The translations under genes were made by a program, and so were the position numbers. Positions 1 to 8,470 of a stretch of 64,000 nucleotides of DNA are shown here, piece after piece (the first letter of the stretch is position 1; each line of letters opens with the position of its first letter). The notes beneath the pieces were generated by a model that had not been told where the DNA came from, ran no database searches, and saw only the letters and a program-made list of their open reading frames with translations. Origin of the DNA: Herbaspirillum sp. RV1423 (lineage in GTDB: Bacteria; Pseudomonadota; Gammaproteobacteria; Burkholderiales; Burkholderiaceae_D); the NCBI RefSeq assembly GCF_000577615.1, contig NZ_CBXX010000032.1, positions 1 through 64,000 of the forward strand, written 5' to 3'.

Positions 1-26
1 TGATGAAGCGAGTTCAAGAAACCACC

Positions 27-752
27 ATGACAACGAACATCTTAAAAATCGACGACCTCAGCGTGGCCTATGGCGGCATCCAGGCGGTCAAGGGCGCGAG
101 CCTGGAAGTCAACGAAGGCGAACTGGTGACCCTGATCGGTGCCAATGGCGCGGGCAAGACCACCACCCTGAAAGCCATCACCGGCACCTTGCCCAACTGC
201 AAGGTGCAAGGCCACATCAGCTACCTGGGCCAGGCCCTGAAGGGGCAGAGCTCGTTCCACCTGGTGCAGCAAAAGCTGGCGATGGTGCCGGAAGGGCGGG
301 GCGTCTTTACGCGCATGAGCATTCATGAAAACCTGCTCATGGGGGCCTACACCAGCGACGACAAGGCGCAGATCCAGCAAGACATCGAACACTGGTTCAC
401 GGTGTTTCCGCGGTTGAAGGAGCGTGCCAGCCAGATGGCGGGGACCCTGTCGGGCGGGGAGCAGCAGATGCTGGCGATGGCGCGGGCCCTGATGAGCCAC
501 CCGAAGCTGCTGTTGCTGGATGAACCGTCGATGGGTTTGTCGCCGATCATGGTGGAGAAGATCTTCGAGGTGATCCGCACGGTGTCGGCGCAGGGGATCA
601 CGATCCTGTTGGTGGAGCAGAACGCCAAGCTGGCGCTGGAGGCGGCGCATCGCGGCTATGTGATGGAGTCGGGCTTGATCACCATGACCGGCAATGCCAG
701 GGAGATGCTTAATGATCCGCGCGTCAAGGCGGCTTATCTGGGCGAGGGGTAA
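27..752 (+). CDS. livF: Branched-chain amino acid ABC transporter ATP-binding protein LivF
   Basis: One of the two cytoplasmic ATPases that drive import of leucine, isoleucine, valine or related amides through LivHM. The 241-residue product shows Walker A at residues 38-46 (GANGAGKTT), the ABC signature LSGGEQQ near 141, Walker B LLLLDEP near 161, and the LivF-style H-loop ILLVEQNA in which the usual histidine is absent. I start at the ATG at 27, because MTTNILKIDDLSVAYGG is the usual LivF beginning; the frame is open to the window edge and an in-frame ATG at 3 exists. A TGA at 1-3 may be the stop of an upstream livG, as expected for a liv operon, but that gene is outside the window. No clear terminator follows. 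Confidence 0.93.
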   Translation: MTTNILKIDDLSVAYGGIQAVKGASLEVNEGELVTLIGANGAGKTTTLKAITGTLPNCKVQGHISYLGQALKGQSSFHLVQQKLAMVPEGRGVFTRMSIHENLLMGAYTSDDKAQIQQDIEHWFTVFPRLKERASQMAGTLSGGEQQMLAMARALMSHPKLLLLDEPSMGLSPIMVEKIFEVIRTVSAQGITILLVEQNAKLALEAAHRGYVMESGLITMTGNAREMLNDPRVKAAYLGEG

Positions 753-934
753 GGAAGGACGGGAGGCGTGTATTCTGCCGAATATAGCATTCAGATACAT
801 CCTTTAAGGAACCATGCGACCTGTTAAGGGATCGACAGTATGGCCTCGCAGCACAGGGAACGCCTGAGCGTCAATATGACATCCAGGCACGGTGCGGCGG
901 GTTTCAGTCTTATCTTTATCGCAAGGAGCTCTCC

Positions 935-1351
935 ATGAATAAGAAATCCATTGTCTCCTCGGTTCTCGCCCTGACGCTCGGCCTCGGTGCTTTGCCCGTT
1001 GTCCACGCTCAGCAATACGGTCGCGACGACGACCGTCCGCGCCACGGCCATGACGAGGGTCGCGGCCCGCCTGACCACCGCGGGCCACCTGACCGACGTG
1101 ACGATCATCGTGATGACCGCCGCGGGCCTCCAGGGCATCGCGACGAGCGCGGCGCCGGTCCCAATCAAGCTTTCCATCGCGGCGACCGTCTGCCGCCGGA
1201 ATACCGCAATCGCCAATACGTCGTCGACAACTGGCGCGACCATCACCTGAGCGCTCCTCCGCGCGGCTATCACTGGGTGCAGACCGGCGGCGACTACGTG
1301 CTGGTCGCCATCGGCACCGGCATCATCCTGCAATTGTTCCTGGGCAATTAA
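935..1351 (+). CDS. RcnB-like periplasmic protein with Asp/His/Arg-rich segment
   Basis: A 138-residue exported protein. Residues 1-25 form a signal peptide (hydrophobic VSSVLALTLGLGAL, cleavage after VHA). Residues 26-75 are very rich in Asp, His, Arg, Gly and Pro (repeats of RGPPDHRGPPDRRDD type). The C-terminal half has the RcnB/YohN domain: GDRLPPEYRNRQYVVDNW, then HHLSAPPRGYHWVQTGGDYVLVAI and a hydrophobic end. Family members are linked to nickel/cobalt homeostasis in E. coli; the His/Asp-rich stretch would suit metal binding, but the role here is inferred. A strong Shine-Dalgarno (AAGGAG) sits before the ATG. It appears monocistronic, with a hairpin terminator after it. Confidence 0.85.
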   Translation: MNKKSIVSSVLALTLGLGALPVVHAQQYGRDDDRPRHGHDEGRGPPDHRGPPDRRDDHRDDRRGPPGHRDERGAGPNQAFHRGDRLPPEYRNRQYVVDNWRDHHLSAPPRGYHWVQTGGDYVLVAIGTGIILQLFLGN

Positions 1352-1381
1352 GCATTCCGTCGCCACCGCAAACGACGTATA

Positions 1382-1420
1382 AACGACACTCGCCCCGTGC
1401 ATGGAGCGAGTGTCGTTCTT
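1382..1420 (+). terminator. Intrinsic hairpin downstream of the RcnB-like gene
   Basis: Perfect 12-bp stem, AACGACACTCGC at 1382-1393 and its complement at 1406-1417, with a 12-nt loop, 30 nt after the stop codon. Only a short T stretch follows, so termination strength is uncertain. Confidence 0.6.
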
Positions 1421-1439
1421 GGTTCCGGTAATCCATACG

Positions 1440-1525
1440 CCATTGAATTTAATTCTGCAAAATAAATATTTGTTAAATTAAATTCGCAATATTTGTAGTA
1501 AATGCAGAATTAATATTGGTTAATC
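1440..1525 (+). promoter_or_regulatory. AT-rich putA upstream region with inverted ATTCTGCA arms (possible Lrp-family operator)
   Basis: About 85 nt of very AT-rich DNA directly before putA, in sharp contrast to its surroundings. It holds inverted arms ATTCTGCA (1452-1459) and TGCAGAAT (1503-1510), 51 nt apart start to start, with repeated AAATATTTG-like stretches between. Many proteobacterial putA genes that lack their own DNA-binding domain are controlled by an Lrp-type PutR, which binds AT-rich degenerate palindromes; this assignment is inference. Confidence 0.4.
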
Positions 1526-1586
1526 ACGCATAGAATCGCAGCAGGCAAAAACTGTGTTTTGCCGATTCTTTCCGAGACAAACCAAC

Positions 1587-4500
1587 ATGAACAGCGCCTC
1601 CGACCCTTTCGTTTTTTCTCCAGCCTTCACCGCTTTCCATCACGAAGTCATGGCCGAACCGACGCCTCTGCGCGCCGCGATCACGGCCGTCTATCGACGC
1701 GACGAACGTACTGCCGTGCAATGGTTGCTGGCCCAGGTGCAGAGCAATGCGACATGGACCGAGGCCACGCAAAAACTGGCGCGCAAGCTGGTGCAGGCGG
1801 TGCGCACCAAGCGCACTCGCTCATCCGGCGTCGACGCGCTGATGCATGAATTCTCGTTGTCGTCGGAAGAGGGCGTGGCGCTGATGTGCCTGGCCGAAGC
1901 ATTGCTGCGCATTCCTGATCATCAGACCGCCGACCGCCTGATCGCCGACAAGATCAGCAAGGGCGACTGGCGCAAGCATCTCGGCGAATCGCCGTCGCTG
2001 TTCGTCAACGCCGCCACCTGGGGGCTGCTGATCACCGGCAAGCTGGTCGGCACCAGCAGCGAAAGCGGCCTGGCTTCAGCATTGACGCGCCTGATCAACA
2101 AGGGCGGCGAGCCGCTGATCCGCAAAGGCGTGGACCTTGCCATGCGCATGCTGGGCAACCAGTTCGTCACCGGCCAGACCATTGCCGAAGCACTCGACAA
2201 CAGCCGCGACAATGAAAAGCGCGGCTATCGCTATTCCTACGACATGCTCGGGGAAGCGGCGCTGACCGAACACGACGCCGCCTTCTATTACAAATCGTAT
2301 GAAGACGCCATCCACGCCATCGGCCGCGCTTCCAACGGCCGCGGCATCAAGAACGGTCCCGGCATTTCGGTCAAGCTGTCGGCGCTGCACCCGCGCTATT
2401 CGCGCGCCCAGCATGCGCGCGTGATGAGCGAACTGCTGCCGCGTTTGAAGCAATTGCTGATGCTGGCCAAGTCCTACAACATCGGCCTCAACATCGACGC
2501 CGAAGAGGCCGACCGTCTCGAACTGTCGCTGGACCTGATGGAGACGCTGGCCTTCGACCGCGACCTTGACGGTTTCGAAGGCATCGGTTTCGTGGTGCAG
2601 GCTTACCAGAAGCGCTGCCCCTTCGTGATCGACTACCTCGCCGACCTGGCGCGCCGCAGCGGCCGCAAGCTGATGGTGCGCCTGGTCAAGGGCGCCTACT
2701 GGGACAGCGAAATCAAGCGCGCCCAGGTCGACGGCCTGTCCGGTTATCCGGTTTATACGCGCAAGGTCCATACCGATCTGTCTTACCTGACCTGCGCGCA
2801 AAAACTGCTGGCCTCGACCGATGCCATCTACCCGCAATTCGCCACGCACAACGCGCATACCTTGTCGGCGATCTATACCTGGGCGCAGCAGCATAAGATC
2901 GACGATTACGAGTTCCAGTGCCTGCACGGCATGGGCGAAACCCTGTACGACCAGGTAGTCGGCGCCGACCAGCTCGGCAAGGCTTGCCGTATTTACGCCC
3001 CGGTCGGATCGCACCAGACGCTGCTGGCTTACCTGGTGCGCCGCCTGCTGGAGAACGGCGCCAACTCGTCCTTCGTCAACCAGATCGTCGATGAGCAAGT
3101 CGCCATCGACACATTGATTACCGATCCCATCTCCGCTGTGCAAAAGTCGGGCGGCGATCCGCATCCGCAGATTGCCCTGCCGCGCAATCTGTACGGTGCA
3201 GAGCGCAAGAATTCGGCCGGCATCGACCTCAGCAACGAAGACAATCTGCGCTCGCTCGACCGCGAGTTTGCGCAGTTGGCCACGCGGCAATGGCAAGCCG
3301 CGCCATTGCTGCATGACGGTTCGACGTCGATCGGGGAGACGCAGCAGATCACTAATCCGGCCGATCGCCGCGATGTCGTCGGCCAGGTCATCGAAGCCAC
3401 GCGCGACGACGTTGAAAACGCCTTGTGCGCCGCTGCCGATGTCGCGGCGCAATGGCAGGCGGTGTCGTCCGGCGACCGTGCGCAGATGCTGGAACGCGCC
3501 GCCGACCTGTTCGAAACCCATCAGGCCGAACTGATGGCCCTGGCTGTGCGCGAAGCCGGCAAGTCGCTGCCCAACGCGATTGCCGAAGTGCGCGAAGCGG
3601 TCGACTTCCTGCGTTACTACGCAACGCAATCGCGCCATGACGGCAATACGCTGGCGTTGGGGCCGGTCGTGTGCATCAGTCCGTGGAATTTCCCGCTGGC
3701 GATTTTCATCGGCGAGGTCAGCGCTTCGCTGGCCGCAGGCAATGTCGTACTGGCCAAGCCGGCGGAGCAAACGCCGCTGATTGCACATCGCGCCGTGCAA
3801 TTGCTGCATGAAGCCGGCGTGCCGCGCGCTGCCGTGCAATTCCTGCCGGGCCGCGGCGAGACCGTCGGTGCGACGTTGACCGGCGACGCGCGCGTCAAGG
3901 GCGTGATTTTCACCGGGTCGACCGAAGTCGCGCAACTGATTAATCGAACTCTGGCTGCGCGCACGCTGGCAAAGCACGCCAAGGATGAACACGGCGACAT
4001 TCCGTTTATCGCCGAAACCGGCGGCCAGAATGCACTGATCGTCGACTCCAGCGCCTTGCCCGAGCAAGTGGTGCAAGATGTACTGAGTTCCGCCTTCGAC
4101 AGCGCCGGCCAGCGCTGCTCGGCGTTGCGCGTGCTGTGCCTGCAGGAAGACATTGCCGACAAGACCATGACCATGCTGAAGGGCGCGATGCAGGAACTGC
4201 GCATCGGCCGGCCGGATTGTCTGGCCACCGACATCGGCCCGGTCATCGATATGGAGGCGCGCACGCAATTGCTGACGCACATCGAACAGATGAAAAAGGG
4301 CGGCAAGGTATATCAACTGCCGCTCGACGAACGCCATGCACACGGCACCTTCGTCGCGCCGACGGTGATTGAAATCGACTCCATCGCGCAGCTCAAGCGC
4401 GAGGTGTTCGGTCCGGTCCTGCATGTGCTGCGCTATCGCCGCGACCAGTTGCCGCAACTGGTCGACGCCATCAACGCCAGCGGCTACGGCCTGACGCTGG

Positions 4501-5261
4501 GCGTGCATTCGCGCATCGACGAAACCATCGATTTCGTCGCCGGCCGCGCCCATGTCGGTAATATTTACGTCAACCGCAACATCGTCGGCGCGGTAGTCGG
4601 CGTGCAGCCGTTCGGCGGCGAGGGCAAGTCCGGCACCGGCCCCAAGGCTGGCGGTCCGTTGTACCTGAAGCGCTTGCAGCGTCATCCCGAAGTTGCCCTG
4701 TTCCCTGCCGGCAAGCCGGCCGCTCCCGAGCCGCTGAAAGCACTGCTGGAGTGGGCCGCCACCCACGGCCATGCGCGGCTGGCGCAATTGGGCGAGACCT
4801 ATGTGCAGGAAAGCCTGCTGTACAGGACGCTGACGCTGCCGGGGCCGACCGGCGAGCGCAACACGCTGTCGTTTACGCCGCGCGGCAAGGTGCTGTGCGC
4901 GGCGGCCGATGTGGCGGCGCTGCTCAATCAGATTGCCGCCGTGCTGGCCACCGGCAACACGGCCGTGGTGCCGGCGGCGCAAAGCAAGCTGATCCCGGCC
5001 GGCTTGCCGGCGGTCGCGCGGCAGGCGATCGAAGTCAGCAGCGATGTTGCCGTGCAGGACTTGCATCTGGCGTTGGTCGATGCGTTGGTGATAGCGCAAT
5101 GGCGCAGCACGCTGGCAGCCCGCGATGGCGCGCTGGTGCCGTTGGTGCCGACGGCGGAAGACTCTCCGGTTGCACTGTGGCGGCTGGTGGCCGAGCGCGC
5201 GCTATGCGTCAACACGACGGCCGCGGGCGGAAACGCCAGCCTGATGACGTTGTCCGTATAA
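1587..5261 (+). CDS. putA: Bifunctional proline dehydrogenase / delta-1-pyrroline-5-carboxylate dehydrogenase PutA (type B)
   Basis: Oxidises proline to glutamate in two steps: an FAD-dependent proline dehydrogenase and an NAD-dependent P5C dehydrogenase. 1,224 residues. The PRODH barrel shows DAEEADRLE near residue 304, LMVRLVKGAYWD, ATHNAHTLSAI near 418 and RIYAPVGSHQTLLAYL near 473. The aldehyde dehydrogenase part has NVVLAKPAEQTP, ETGGQNA (general base Glu) and the nucleophile Cys near 843 in SAGQRCSALR, then PFGGEGKSGTGPKAGG. About 180 extra C-terminal residues form the ALDH-superfamily tail seen in type B PutAs. There is no N-terminal ribbon-helix-helix domain, so it should not repress itself. 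I start at the ATG at 1587 (MNSASDPF); an upstream in-frame start at 1554 adds 11 poorly plausible residues. Confidence 0.95.
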   Translation: MNSASDPFVFSPAFTAFHHEVMAEPTPLRAAITAVYRRDERTAVQWLLAQVQSNATWTEATQKLARKLVQAVRTKRTRSSGVDALMHEFSLSSEEGVALMCLAEALLRIPDHQTADRLIADKISKGDWRKHLGESPSLFVNAATWGLLITGKLVGTSSESGLASALTRLINKGGEPLIRKGVDLAMRMLGNQFVTGQTIAEALDNSRDNEKRGYRYSYDMLGEAALTEHDAAFYYKSYEDAIHAIGRASNGRGIKNGPGISVKLSALHPRYSRAQHARVMSELLPRLKQLLMLAKSYNIGLNIDAEEADRLELSLDLMETLAFDRDLDGFEGIGFVVQAYQKRCPFVIDYLADLARRSGRKLMVRLVKGAYWDSEIKRAQVDGLSGYPVYTRKVHTDLSYLTCAQKLLASTDAIYPQFATHNAHTLSAIYTWAQQHKIDDYEFQCLHGMGETLYDQVVGADQLGKACRIYAPVGSHQTLLAYLVRRLLENGANSSFVNQIVDEQVAIDTLITDPISAVQKSGGDPHPQIALPRNLYGAERKNSAGIDLSNEDNLRSLDREFAQLATRQWQAAPLLHDGSTSIGETQQITNPADRRDVVGQVIEATRDDVENALCAAADVAAQWQAVSSGDRAQMLERAADLFETHQAELMALAVREAGKSLPNAIAEVREAVDFLRYYATQSRHDGNTLALGPVVCISPWNFPLAIFIGEVSASLAAGNVVLAKPAEQTPLIAHRAVQLLHEAGVPRAAVQFLPGRGETVGATLTGDARVKGVIFTGSTEVAQLINRTLAARTLAKHAKDEHGDIPFIAETGGQNALIVDSSALPEQVVQDVLSSAFDSAGQRCSALRVLCLQEDIADKTMTMLKGAMQELRIGRPDCLATDIGPVIDMEARTQLLTHIEQMKKGGKVYQLPLDERHAHGTFVAPTVIEIDSIAQLKREVFGPVLHVLRYRRDQLPQLVDAINASGYGLTLGVHSRIDETIDFVAGRAHVGNIYVNRNIVGAVVGVQPFGGEGKSGTGPKAGGPLYLKRLQRHPEVALFPAGKPAAPEPLKALLEWAATHGHARLAQLGETYVQESLLYRTLTLPGPTGERNTLSFTPRGKVLCAAADVAALLNQIAAVLATGNTAVVPAAQSKLIPAGLPAVARQAIEVSSDVAVQDLHLALVDALVIAQWRSTLAARDGALVPLVPTAEDSPVALWRLVAERALCVNTTAAGGNASLMTLSV

Positions 5262-5267
5262 GAATCG

Positions 5268-5365
5268 CCGTCGTCCTGACGAAAGTCAGGACCCAGCGTC
5301 GTAACCGCCTTCGATATGTCGTGCGGTACGACACTGGGGCCCTGATGTGTTCGCCGGAACGACGG
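5268..5365 (+). repeat. Dispersed palindromic repeat, copy 1 (degenerate)
   Basis: Begins 7 nt after the putA stop codon. It has the family's first hairpin, GTCCTGAC-GAAA-GTCAGGAC at 5273-5292, then ACCCAGCGTCGT and a partly complementary ACGACACTGGGG, and ends in CGACGG. The third hairpin of the family is decayed. Related copies lie near 28.2-28.5, 31.3 and 58.0-58.8 kb. The rest of the 337-nt gap before hslV holds the promoter listed next and no gene. Confidence 0.8.
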
Positions 5366-5517
5366 CGTTTTTGCATTGCCTGTTCCGTCCCCCGCTTCCT
5401 TCCAGAGTAGACAGATTGTCATCTGCCGGCTTCTCCTCTTTCCCCTGCACGAGCTCCCTGCGCGCAGCGGCGTAAAATAATGCTTCTGCACGGACATTCC
5501 GCGCAACTTGCCGTCTC

Positions 5518-5545
5518 CTTGCAATCGGCTCGGCTGTCCCCATTT
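5518..5545 (+). promoter_or_regulatory. Predicted sigma-32 (RpoH) heat-shock promoter of hslVU
   Basis: CTTGCAA at 5518-5524, a 13-nt spacer, then CCCCATTT at 5538-5545. This matches the RpoH consensus (CTTGAAA, 11-16 nt, CCCCATnT) at all but one position of the -35 element and fully at the -10. It lies 53 nt before the hslV start, as expected for a heat-shock operon. Confidence 0.7.
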
Positions 5546-5598
5546 CATCAGAACAAGCAGGAAGCAATTCGGCAGAACCCCACATTTGAGGCATTAGC

Positions 5599-6135
5599 AT
5601 GGAACAATTTCACGGCACAACCATCCTCTCGGTCCGGCGCGGCAACACCGTGGCGCTCGGCGGCGATGGACAAGTGACGCTCGGCAACGTCGTCATGAAG
5701 GGCACCGCGCGCAAGGTGCGCAAGCTCTACAACGGCAAGGTCCTGGTCGGTTTCGCCGGCGGCACGGCGGATGCGTTTACGCTGCTCGACCTGTTCGAAT
5801 CGAAACTGGAAAAGCATCAGGGCAACCTCATGCGCGCCTCGGTCGAGCTGGCCAAGGAATGGCGCACCGACCGCATGTTGCGTCGCCTCGAAGCGATGCT
5901 GCTGGCGGCCGACCGCGACACCACGCTGGTGATCACCGGCAACGGCGACGTGCTGGAGCCCACCGACGGCATCGGCGCGATCGGATCGGGCGGCAACTTC
6001 GCCCAATCGGCCGCCAAGGCGCTGCAAGAAAACACCGATCTGGCGCCGGCCGACATTGTCAAGAAATCGCTGGTGATCGCAGGTGAACTCTGCATCTACA
6101 CCAATCTGAATCACATCATCGAAACGCTGGATTAA
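5599..6135 (+). CDS. hslV: ATP-dependent protease proteolytic subunit HslV
   Basis: Proteasome-like threonine protease subunit; twelve copies pair with HslU hexamers to degrade misfolded and regulatory proteins in the cytoplasm. 178 residues, the usual length. The catalytic threonine is in the N-terminal TTILSVRRG motif, followed by [12 protein letters not shown] and [13 protein letters not shown]. Unlike E. coli, where the Thr follows the initiator Met directly, five residues (EQFHG) intervene after Met1, making Thr7 the nucleophile, so this subunit must lose a short propeptide; other betaproteobacteria have the same arrangement. First gene of the hslVU operon, 37 nt before hslU. Confidence 0.97.
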   Translation: MEQFHGTTILSVRRGNTVALGGDGQVTLGNVVMKGTARKVRKLYNGKVLVGFAGGTADAFTLLDLFESKLEKHQGNLMRASVELAKEWRTDRMLRRLEAMLLAADRDTTLVITGNGDVLEPTDGIGAIGSGGNFAQSAAKALQENTDLAPADIVKKSLVIAGELCIYTNLNHIIETLD

Positions 6136-6172
6136 GTCGGGAATTTTCCGACGCATTGCAAAGAACATCACA

Positions 6173-7525
6173 ATGAACATGACTCCCAAAGAGATCGTCT
6201 CCGAACTCGACAAACACGTCGTCGGCCAGGGCCGCGCCAAGCGCGCCGTCGCCATTGCGCTGCGCAACCGCTGGCGCCGCCAGCAGGTCGTCGAGCCGCT
6301 GCGCCACGAAATCACGCCCAAGAACATCCTGATGATCGGCCCCACCGGCGTCGGCAAAACCGAGATCGCACGTCGTCTGGCCAAGCTGGCCGACGCCCCG
6401 TTCATCAAGATCGAAGCGACCAAGTTCACCGAAGTCGGCTATGTCGGCCGCGACGTCGACACCATCATCCGCGACCTGATCGACATCGGCATCAAGCAAA
6501 CGCGCGAAGGTGAAGTACGCAAGGTGCGTGCGCGCGCCGAAGACGCCGCCGAAGACCGCGTGCTCGACATCCTGCTGCCGCCTGCGCGCGATTTCGGTTT
6601 TACGCCGGACGGCAGCAAGGCTGTTGCGGCCGAGGGCGGCGAGGAAAAAGGCAGCAATACGCGCCAGACCTTCCGCAAGCGTCTGCGCGAAGGCGCGCTC
6701 GACGATCGCGAAATCGAGATCGAGTTGACCGACGTGTCGCCGCAGATGGAAATCATGGCGCCGCCCGGCATGGAAGAAATGACCGAGCAGATCAAGACGA
6801 TGTTTTCCGGTCTCGGCAACAACCGCAAGAAGACGCGCAAGATCAAGATCAAGGAAGCCATGAAATTCCTGATCGAAGAAGAGGCCGCCAAGCTGGTTAA
6901 CGAAGAAGAGCTGAAGCAGAAGGCGATCGCCAACGTCGAGCAGAACGGCATCGTGTTCCTCGATGAAATCGACAAGATCGCCACGCGCTCGCAAGGCGCC
7001 GCCGACGTCTCGCGCGCCGGCGTGCAGCGCGACCTGCTGCCGCTGGTCGAAGGCACCACCGTGAACACCAAGTACGGCATGATCAAGACCGATCACATCC
7101 TGTTCATCGCGTCCGGCGCTTTTCATCTGGCCAAGCCGTCCGACCTGATTCCGGAATTGCAGGGCCGCTTCCCGATCCGCGTCGAACTCGATTCGCTGTC
7201 GATCGACGACTTCAAGCGCATCCTGACCGGTACCGACGCTTGCCTGACCAGGCAGTACGAAGCCTTGCTCGCCACCGAAGGCGTCAAGGTCGAGTTCGCC
7301 GACAGCGGCATCCAGCAGTTGGCCGAGATCGCCTATTCGGTCAATGAGAAGACCGAGAACATCGGCGCACGCCGGCTCTACACCGTGATGGAAAAATTGC
7401 TGGAAGAGATTTCGTTCTCGGCCGGCGAAGGCGGCGAGCAAACCATCGCCATCGATGCGGCCTATGTCAACGAGCGTCTGCGCGAACTGGCGGTCAATGA
7501 AGACCTGTCGCGCTATGTGCTTTAA
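6173..7525 (+). CDS. hslU: ATP-dependent protease ATPase subunit HslU
   Basis: AAA+ unfoldase that feeds substrates to HslV. 450 residues, near the family's normal length. Walker A is GPTGVGKT at 56-63, the pore loop GYVG at 89-92 and Walker B IVFLDEID near 260. Residues from about 110 to 240 form the I-domain, with basic [14 protein letters not shown]. The C-terminus ends in DLSRYVL, the tail that docks into HslV to activate it. Two ATGs are available (6173 and 6179). Co-transcribed with hslV under the predicted heat-shock promoter; a 66-residue basic ORF follows 27 nt after the stop. Confidence 0.97.
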   Translation: MNMTPKEIVSELDKHVVGQGRAKRAVAIALRNRWRRQQVVEPLRHEITPKNILMIGPTGVGKTEIARRLAKLADAPFIKIEATKFTEVGYVGRDVDTIIRDLIDIGIKQTREGEVRKVRARAEDAAEDRVLDILLPPARDFGFTPDGSKAVAAEGGEEKGSNTRQTFRKRLREGALDDREIEIELTDVSPQMEIMAPPGMEEMTEQIKTMFSGLGNNRKKTRKIKIKEAMKFLIEEEAAKLVNEEELKQKAIANVEQNGIVFLDEIDKIATRSQGAADVSRAGVQRDLLPLVEGTTVNTKYGMIKTDHILFIASGAFHLAKPSDLIPELQGRFPIRVELDSLSIDDFKRILTGTDACLTRQYEALLATEGVKVEFADSGIQQLAEIAYSVNEKTENIGARRLYTVMEKLLEEISFSAGEGGEQTIAIDAAYVNERLRELAVNEDLSRYVL

Positions 7526-7552
7526 TTGCGCGTTGCAAGGGGGGCGGCAGCC

Positions 7553-7753
7553 ATGGCGAACAAGACGTTGGGAACGAGACAGAAGCTGAGCTTCCGCATC
7601 GAGCCTTCACAGAAAATCGCCAGGCCGCGCAACCCCGTCGCCGTTGCCGCCAAGCAGCGCGTCGCCGGACCGCATCGCAAAACGACATCGGCGTTGCGGC
7701 AATCGGCGCAACGCGAAGTAAAGAAAAAGTTGGACGAGTCCGGGCACGATTAA
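7553..7753 (+). CDS. Small basic hypothetical protein
   Basis: 66 residues beginning MANKTLGTRQKLSFRIEP, very rich in Lys, Arg and Ala, with no cysteines, signal peptide or membrane segment. A purine-rich ribosome site (AAGGGGGG) stands before the ATG at 7553, which is why I prefer it to the upstream start at 7526. It follows hslU by 27 nt and ends just before a strong terminator, so it may ride on the heat-shock transcript. The composition hints at nucleic-acid binding; I do not recognise the family. Confidence 0.55.
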   Translation: MANKTLGTRQKLSFRIEPSQKIARPRNPVAVAAKQRVAGPHRKTTSALRQSAQREVKKKLDESGHD

Positions 7754-7780
7754 GCCTGTGCCCGACGTTCCATCTGCAAT

Positions 7781-7812
7781 AAAAAAACCACGGAGATCTC
7801 CGTGGTTTTTTT
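7781..7812. terminator. Bidirectional intrinsic terminator (perfect palindrome)
   Basis: A7-CCACGGAGA mirrored by TCTCCGTGG-T7: a 16+16 nt perfect palindrome with A-run and T-run at the ends. It serves the plus-strand hslVU unit and the minus-strand GspG-like gene that converges on it. Confidence 0.9.
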
Positions 7813-7827
7813 ATGTCGGCGCAGCAA

Positions 7828-8295
7828 TCAATGTTTGGCGCGAATCACCCCGGGGTTGTCGTCGCCGTCGTCCGGGCCGTTGGCGCCGAAGGAGAACACC
7901 TCGAAGCTGCCGCCGTCTTCCGACACGCGGTACTGGTAGGCGTTGCCCCAGGGATCGTGCGGCAGACGGTCGAGATAGCCGCCGGTTTTCCAGTCCTTGG
8001 GCACCGGCGCCCGGACCGGCTTGATGATCAGCGCCAGCAGGCCCTGTTCATTGCTGGGATAGCGGCCGTTGTCCTGTTTGTAGAGTTGCAGGCCTTTTTC
8101 CAGGTCGCCGAGGTCTTGCTCGGCCGTAACGATTTGCGGGCTGTGCGCATGGTTCACGGCATTGATCAGACGTGGCGCTGCGACGATGGCGATCACGGCG
8201 AGGACGGCAATGGCGGCAATCAACTGAAATTTCGATAAACCGCGCTGGCGTTGATGAAGTTGCGAATAATGGGGTCGCGTGGTCTTGCTGCGCAT
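7828..8295 (-). CDS. GspG-like type II secretion major pseudopilin (orphan)
   Basis: 155 residues. A prepilin-type leader ends in RG, followed by LSKFQLIAAIAVLAVIAIVAAPRLINAV, a hydrophobic helix like that of type IV pilins and GspG. The globular part has DLEKGLQLYKQDNGRYPSNEQGLLALI, then LPHDPWGNAYQYR and the acidic NGPDDGDDNP end typical of GspG calcium-binding loops. Two things are odd: the mature residue 5, nearly always Glu in pseudopilins, is Gln; and no other gsp gene is nearby. The role may be assembly with a distant T2SS, or an unrelated minor pilin role. It is transcribed towards the palindromic terminator. Confidence 0.85.
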   Translation of the reverse strand: MRSKTTRPHYSQLHQRQRGLSKFQLIAAIAVLAVIAIVAAPRLINAVNHAHSPQIVTAEQDLGDLEKGLQLYKQDNGRYPSNEQGLLALIIKPVRAPVPKDWKTGGYLDRLPHDPWGNAYQYRVSEDGGSFEVFSFGANGPDDGDDNPGVIRAKH

Positions 8296-8470
8296 GGAAT
8301 CCAGAATGACAGTAAATATGACAAGATGCGAGAGTATAAGCCACGTCGCGTATGCAACGTGGGCTGCTGTTGAGGAAATGACAGAATTTTTTCATAGAGT
8401 TTCCGTCAGGAAGTAAATTGACAGAGTGACATCAAAAATATATCCGGCCAGCGAGCCAACGGAGGACGAC

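Noticed and set aside
2076..5099. A 1,007-codon open frame antisense to putA
   Set aside because: It mirrors the codon structure of a high-GC gene on the other strand; the protein is Arg/Gln/Gly/His-rich low-quality sequence with no motif, while the plus frame is an unmistakable PutA.
7526..7552. Upstream start for the small basic protein
   Set aside because: It begins with a weak start directly on the hslU stop, while the ATG at 7553 has a purine-rich ribosome site.
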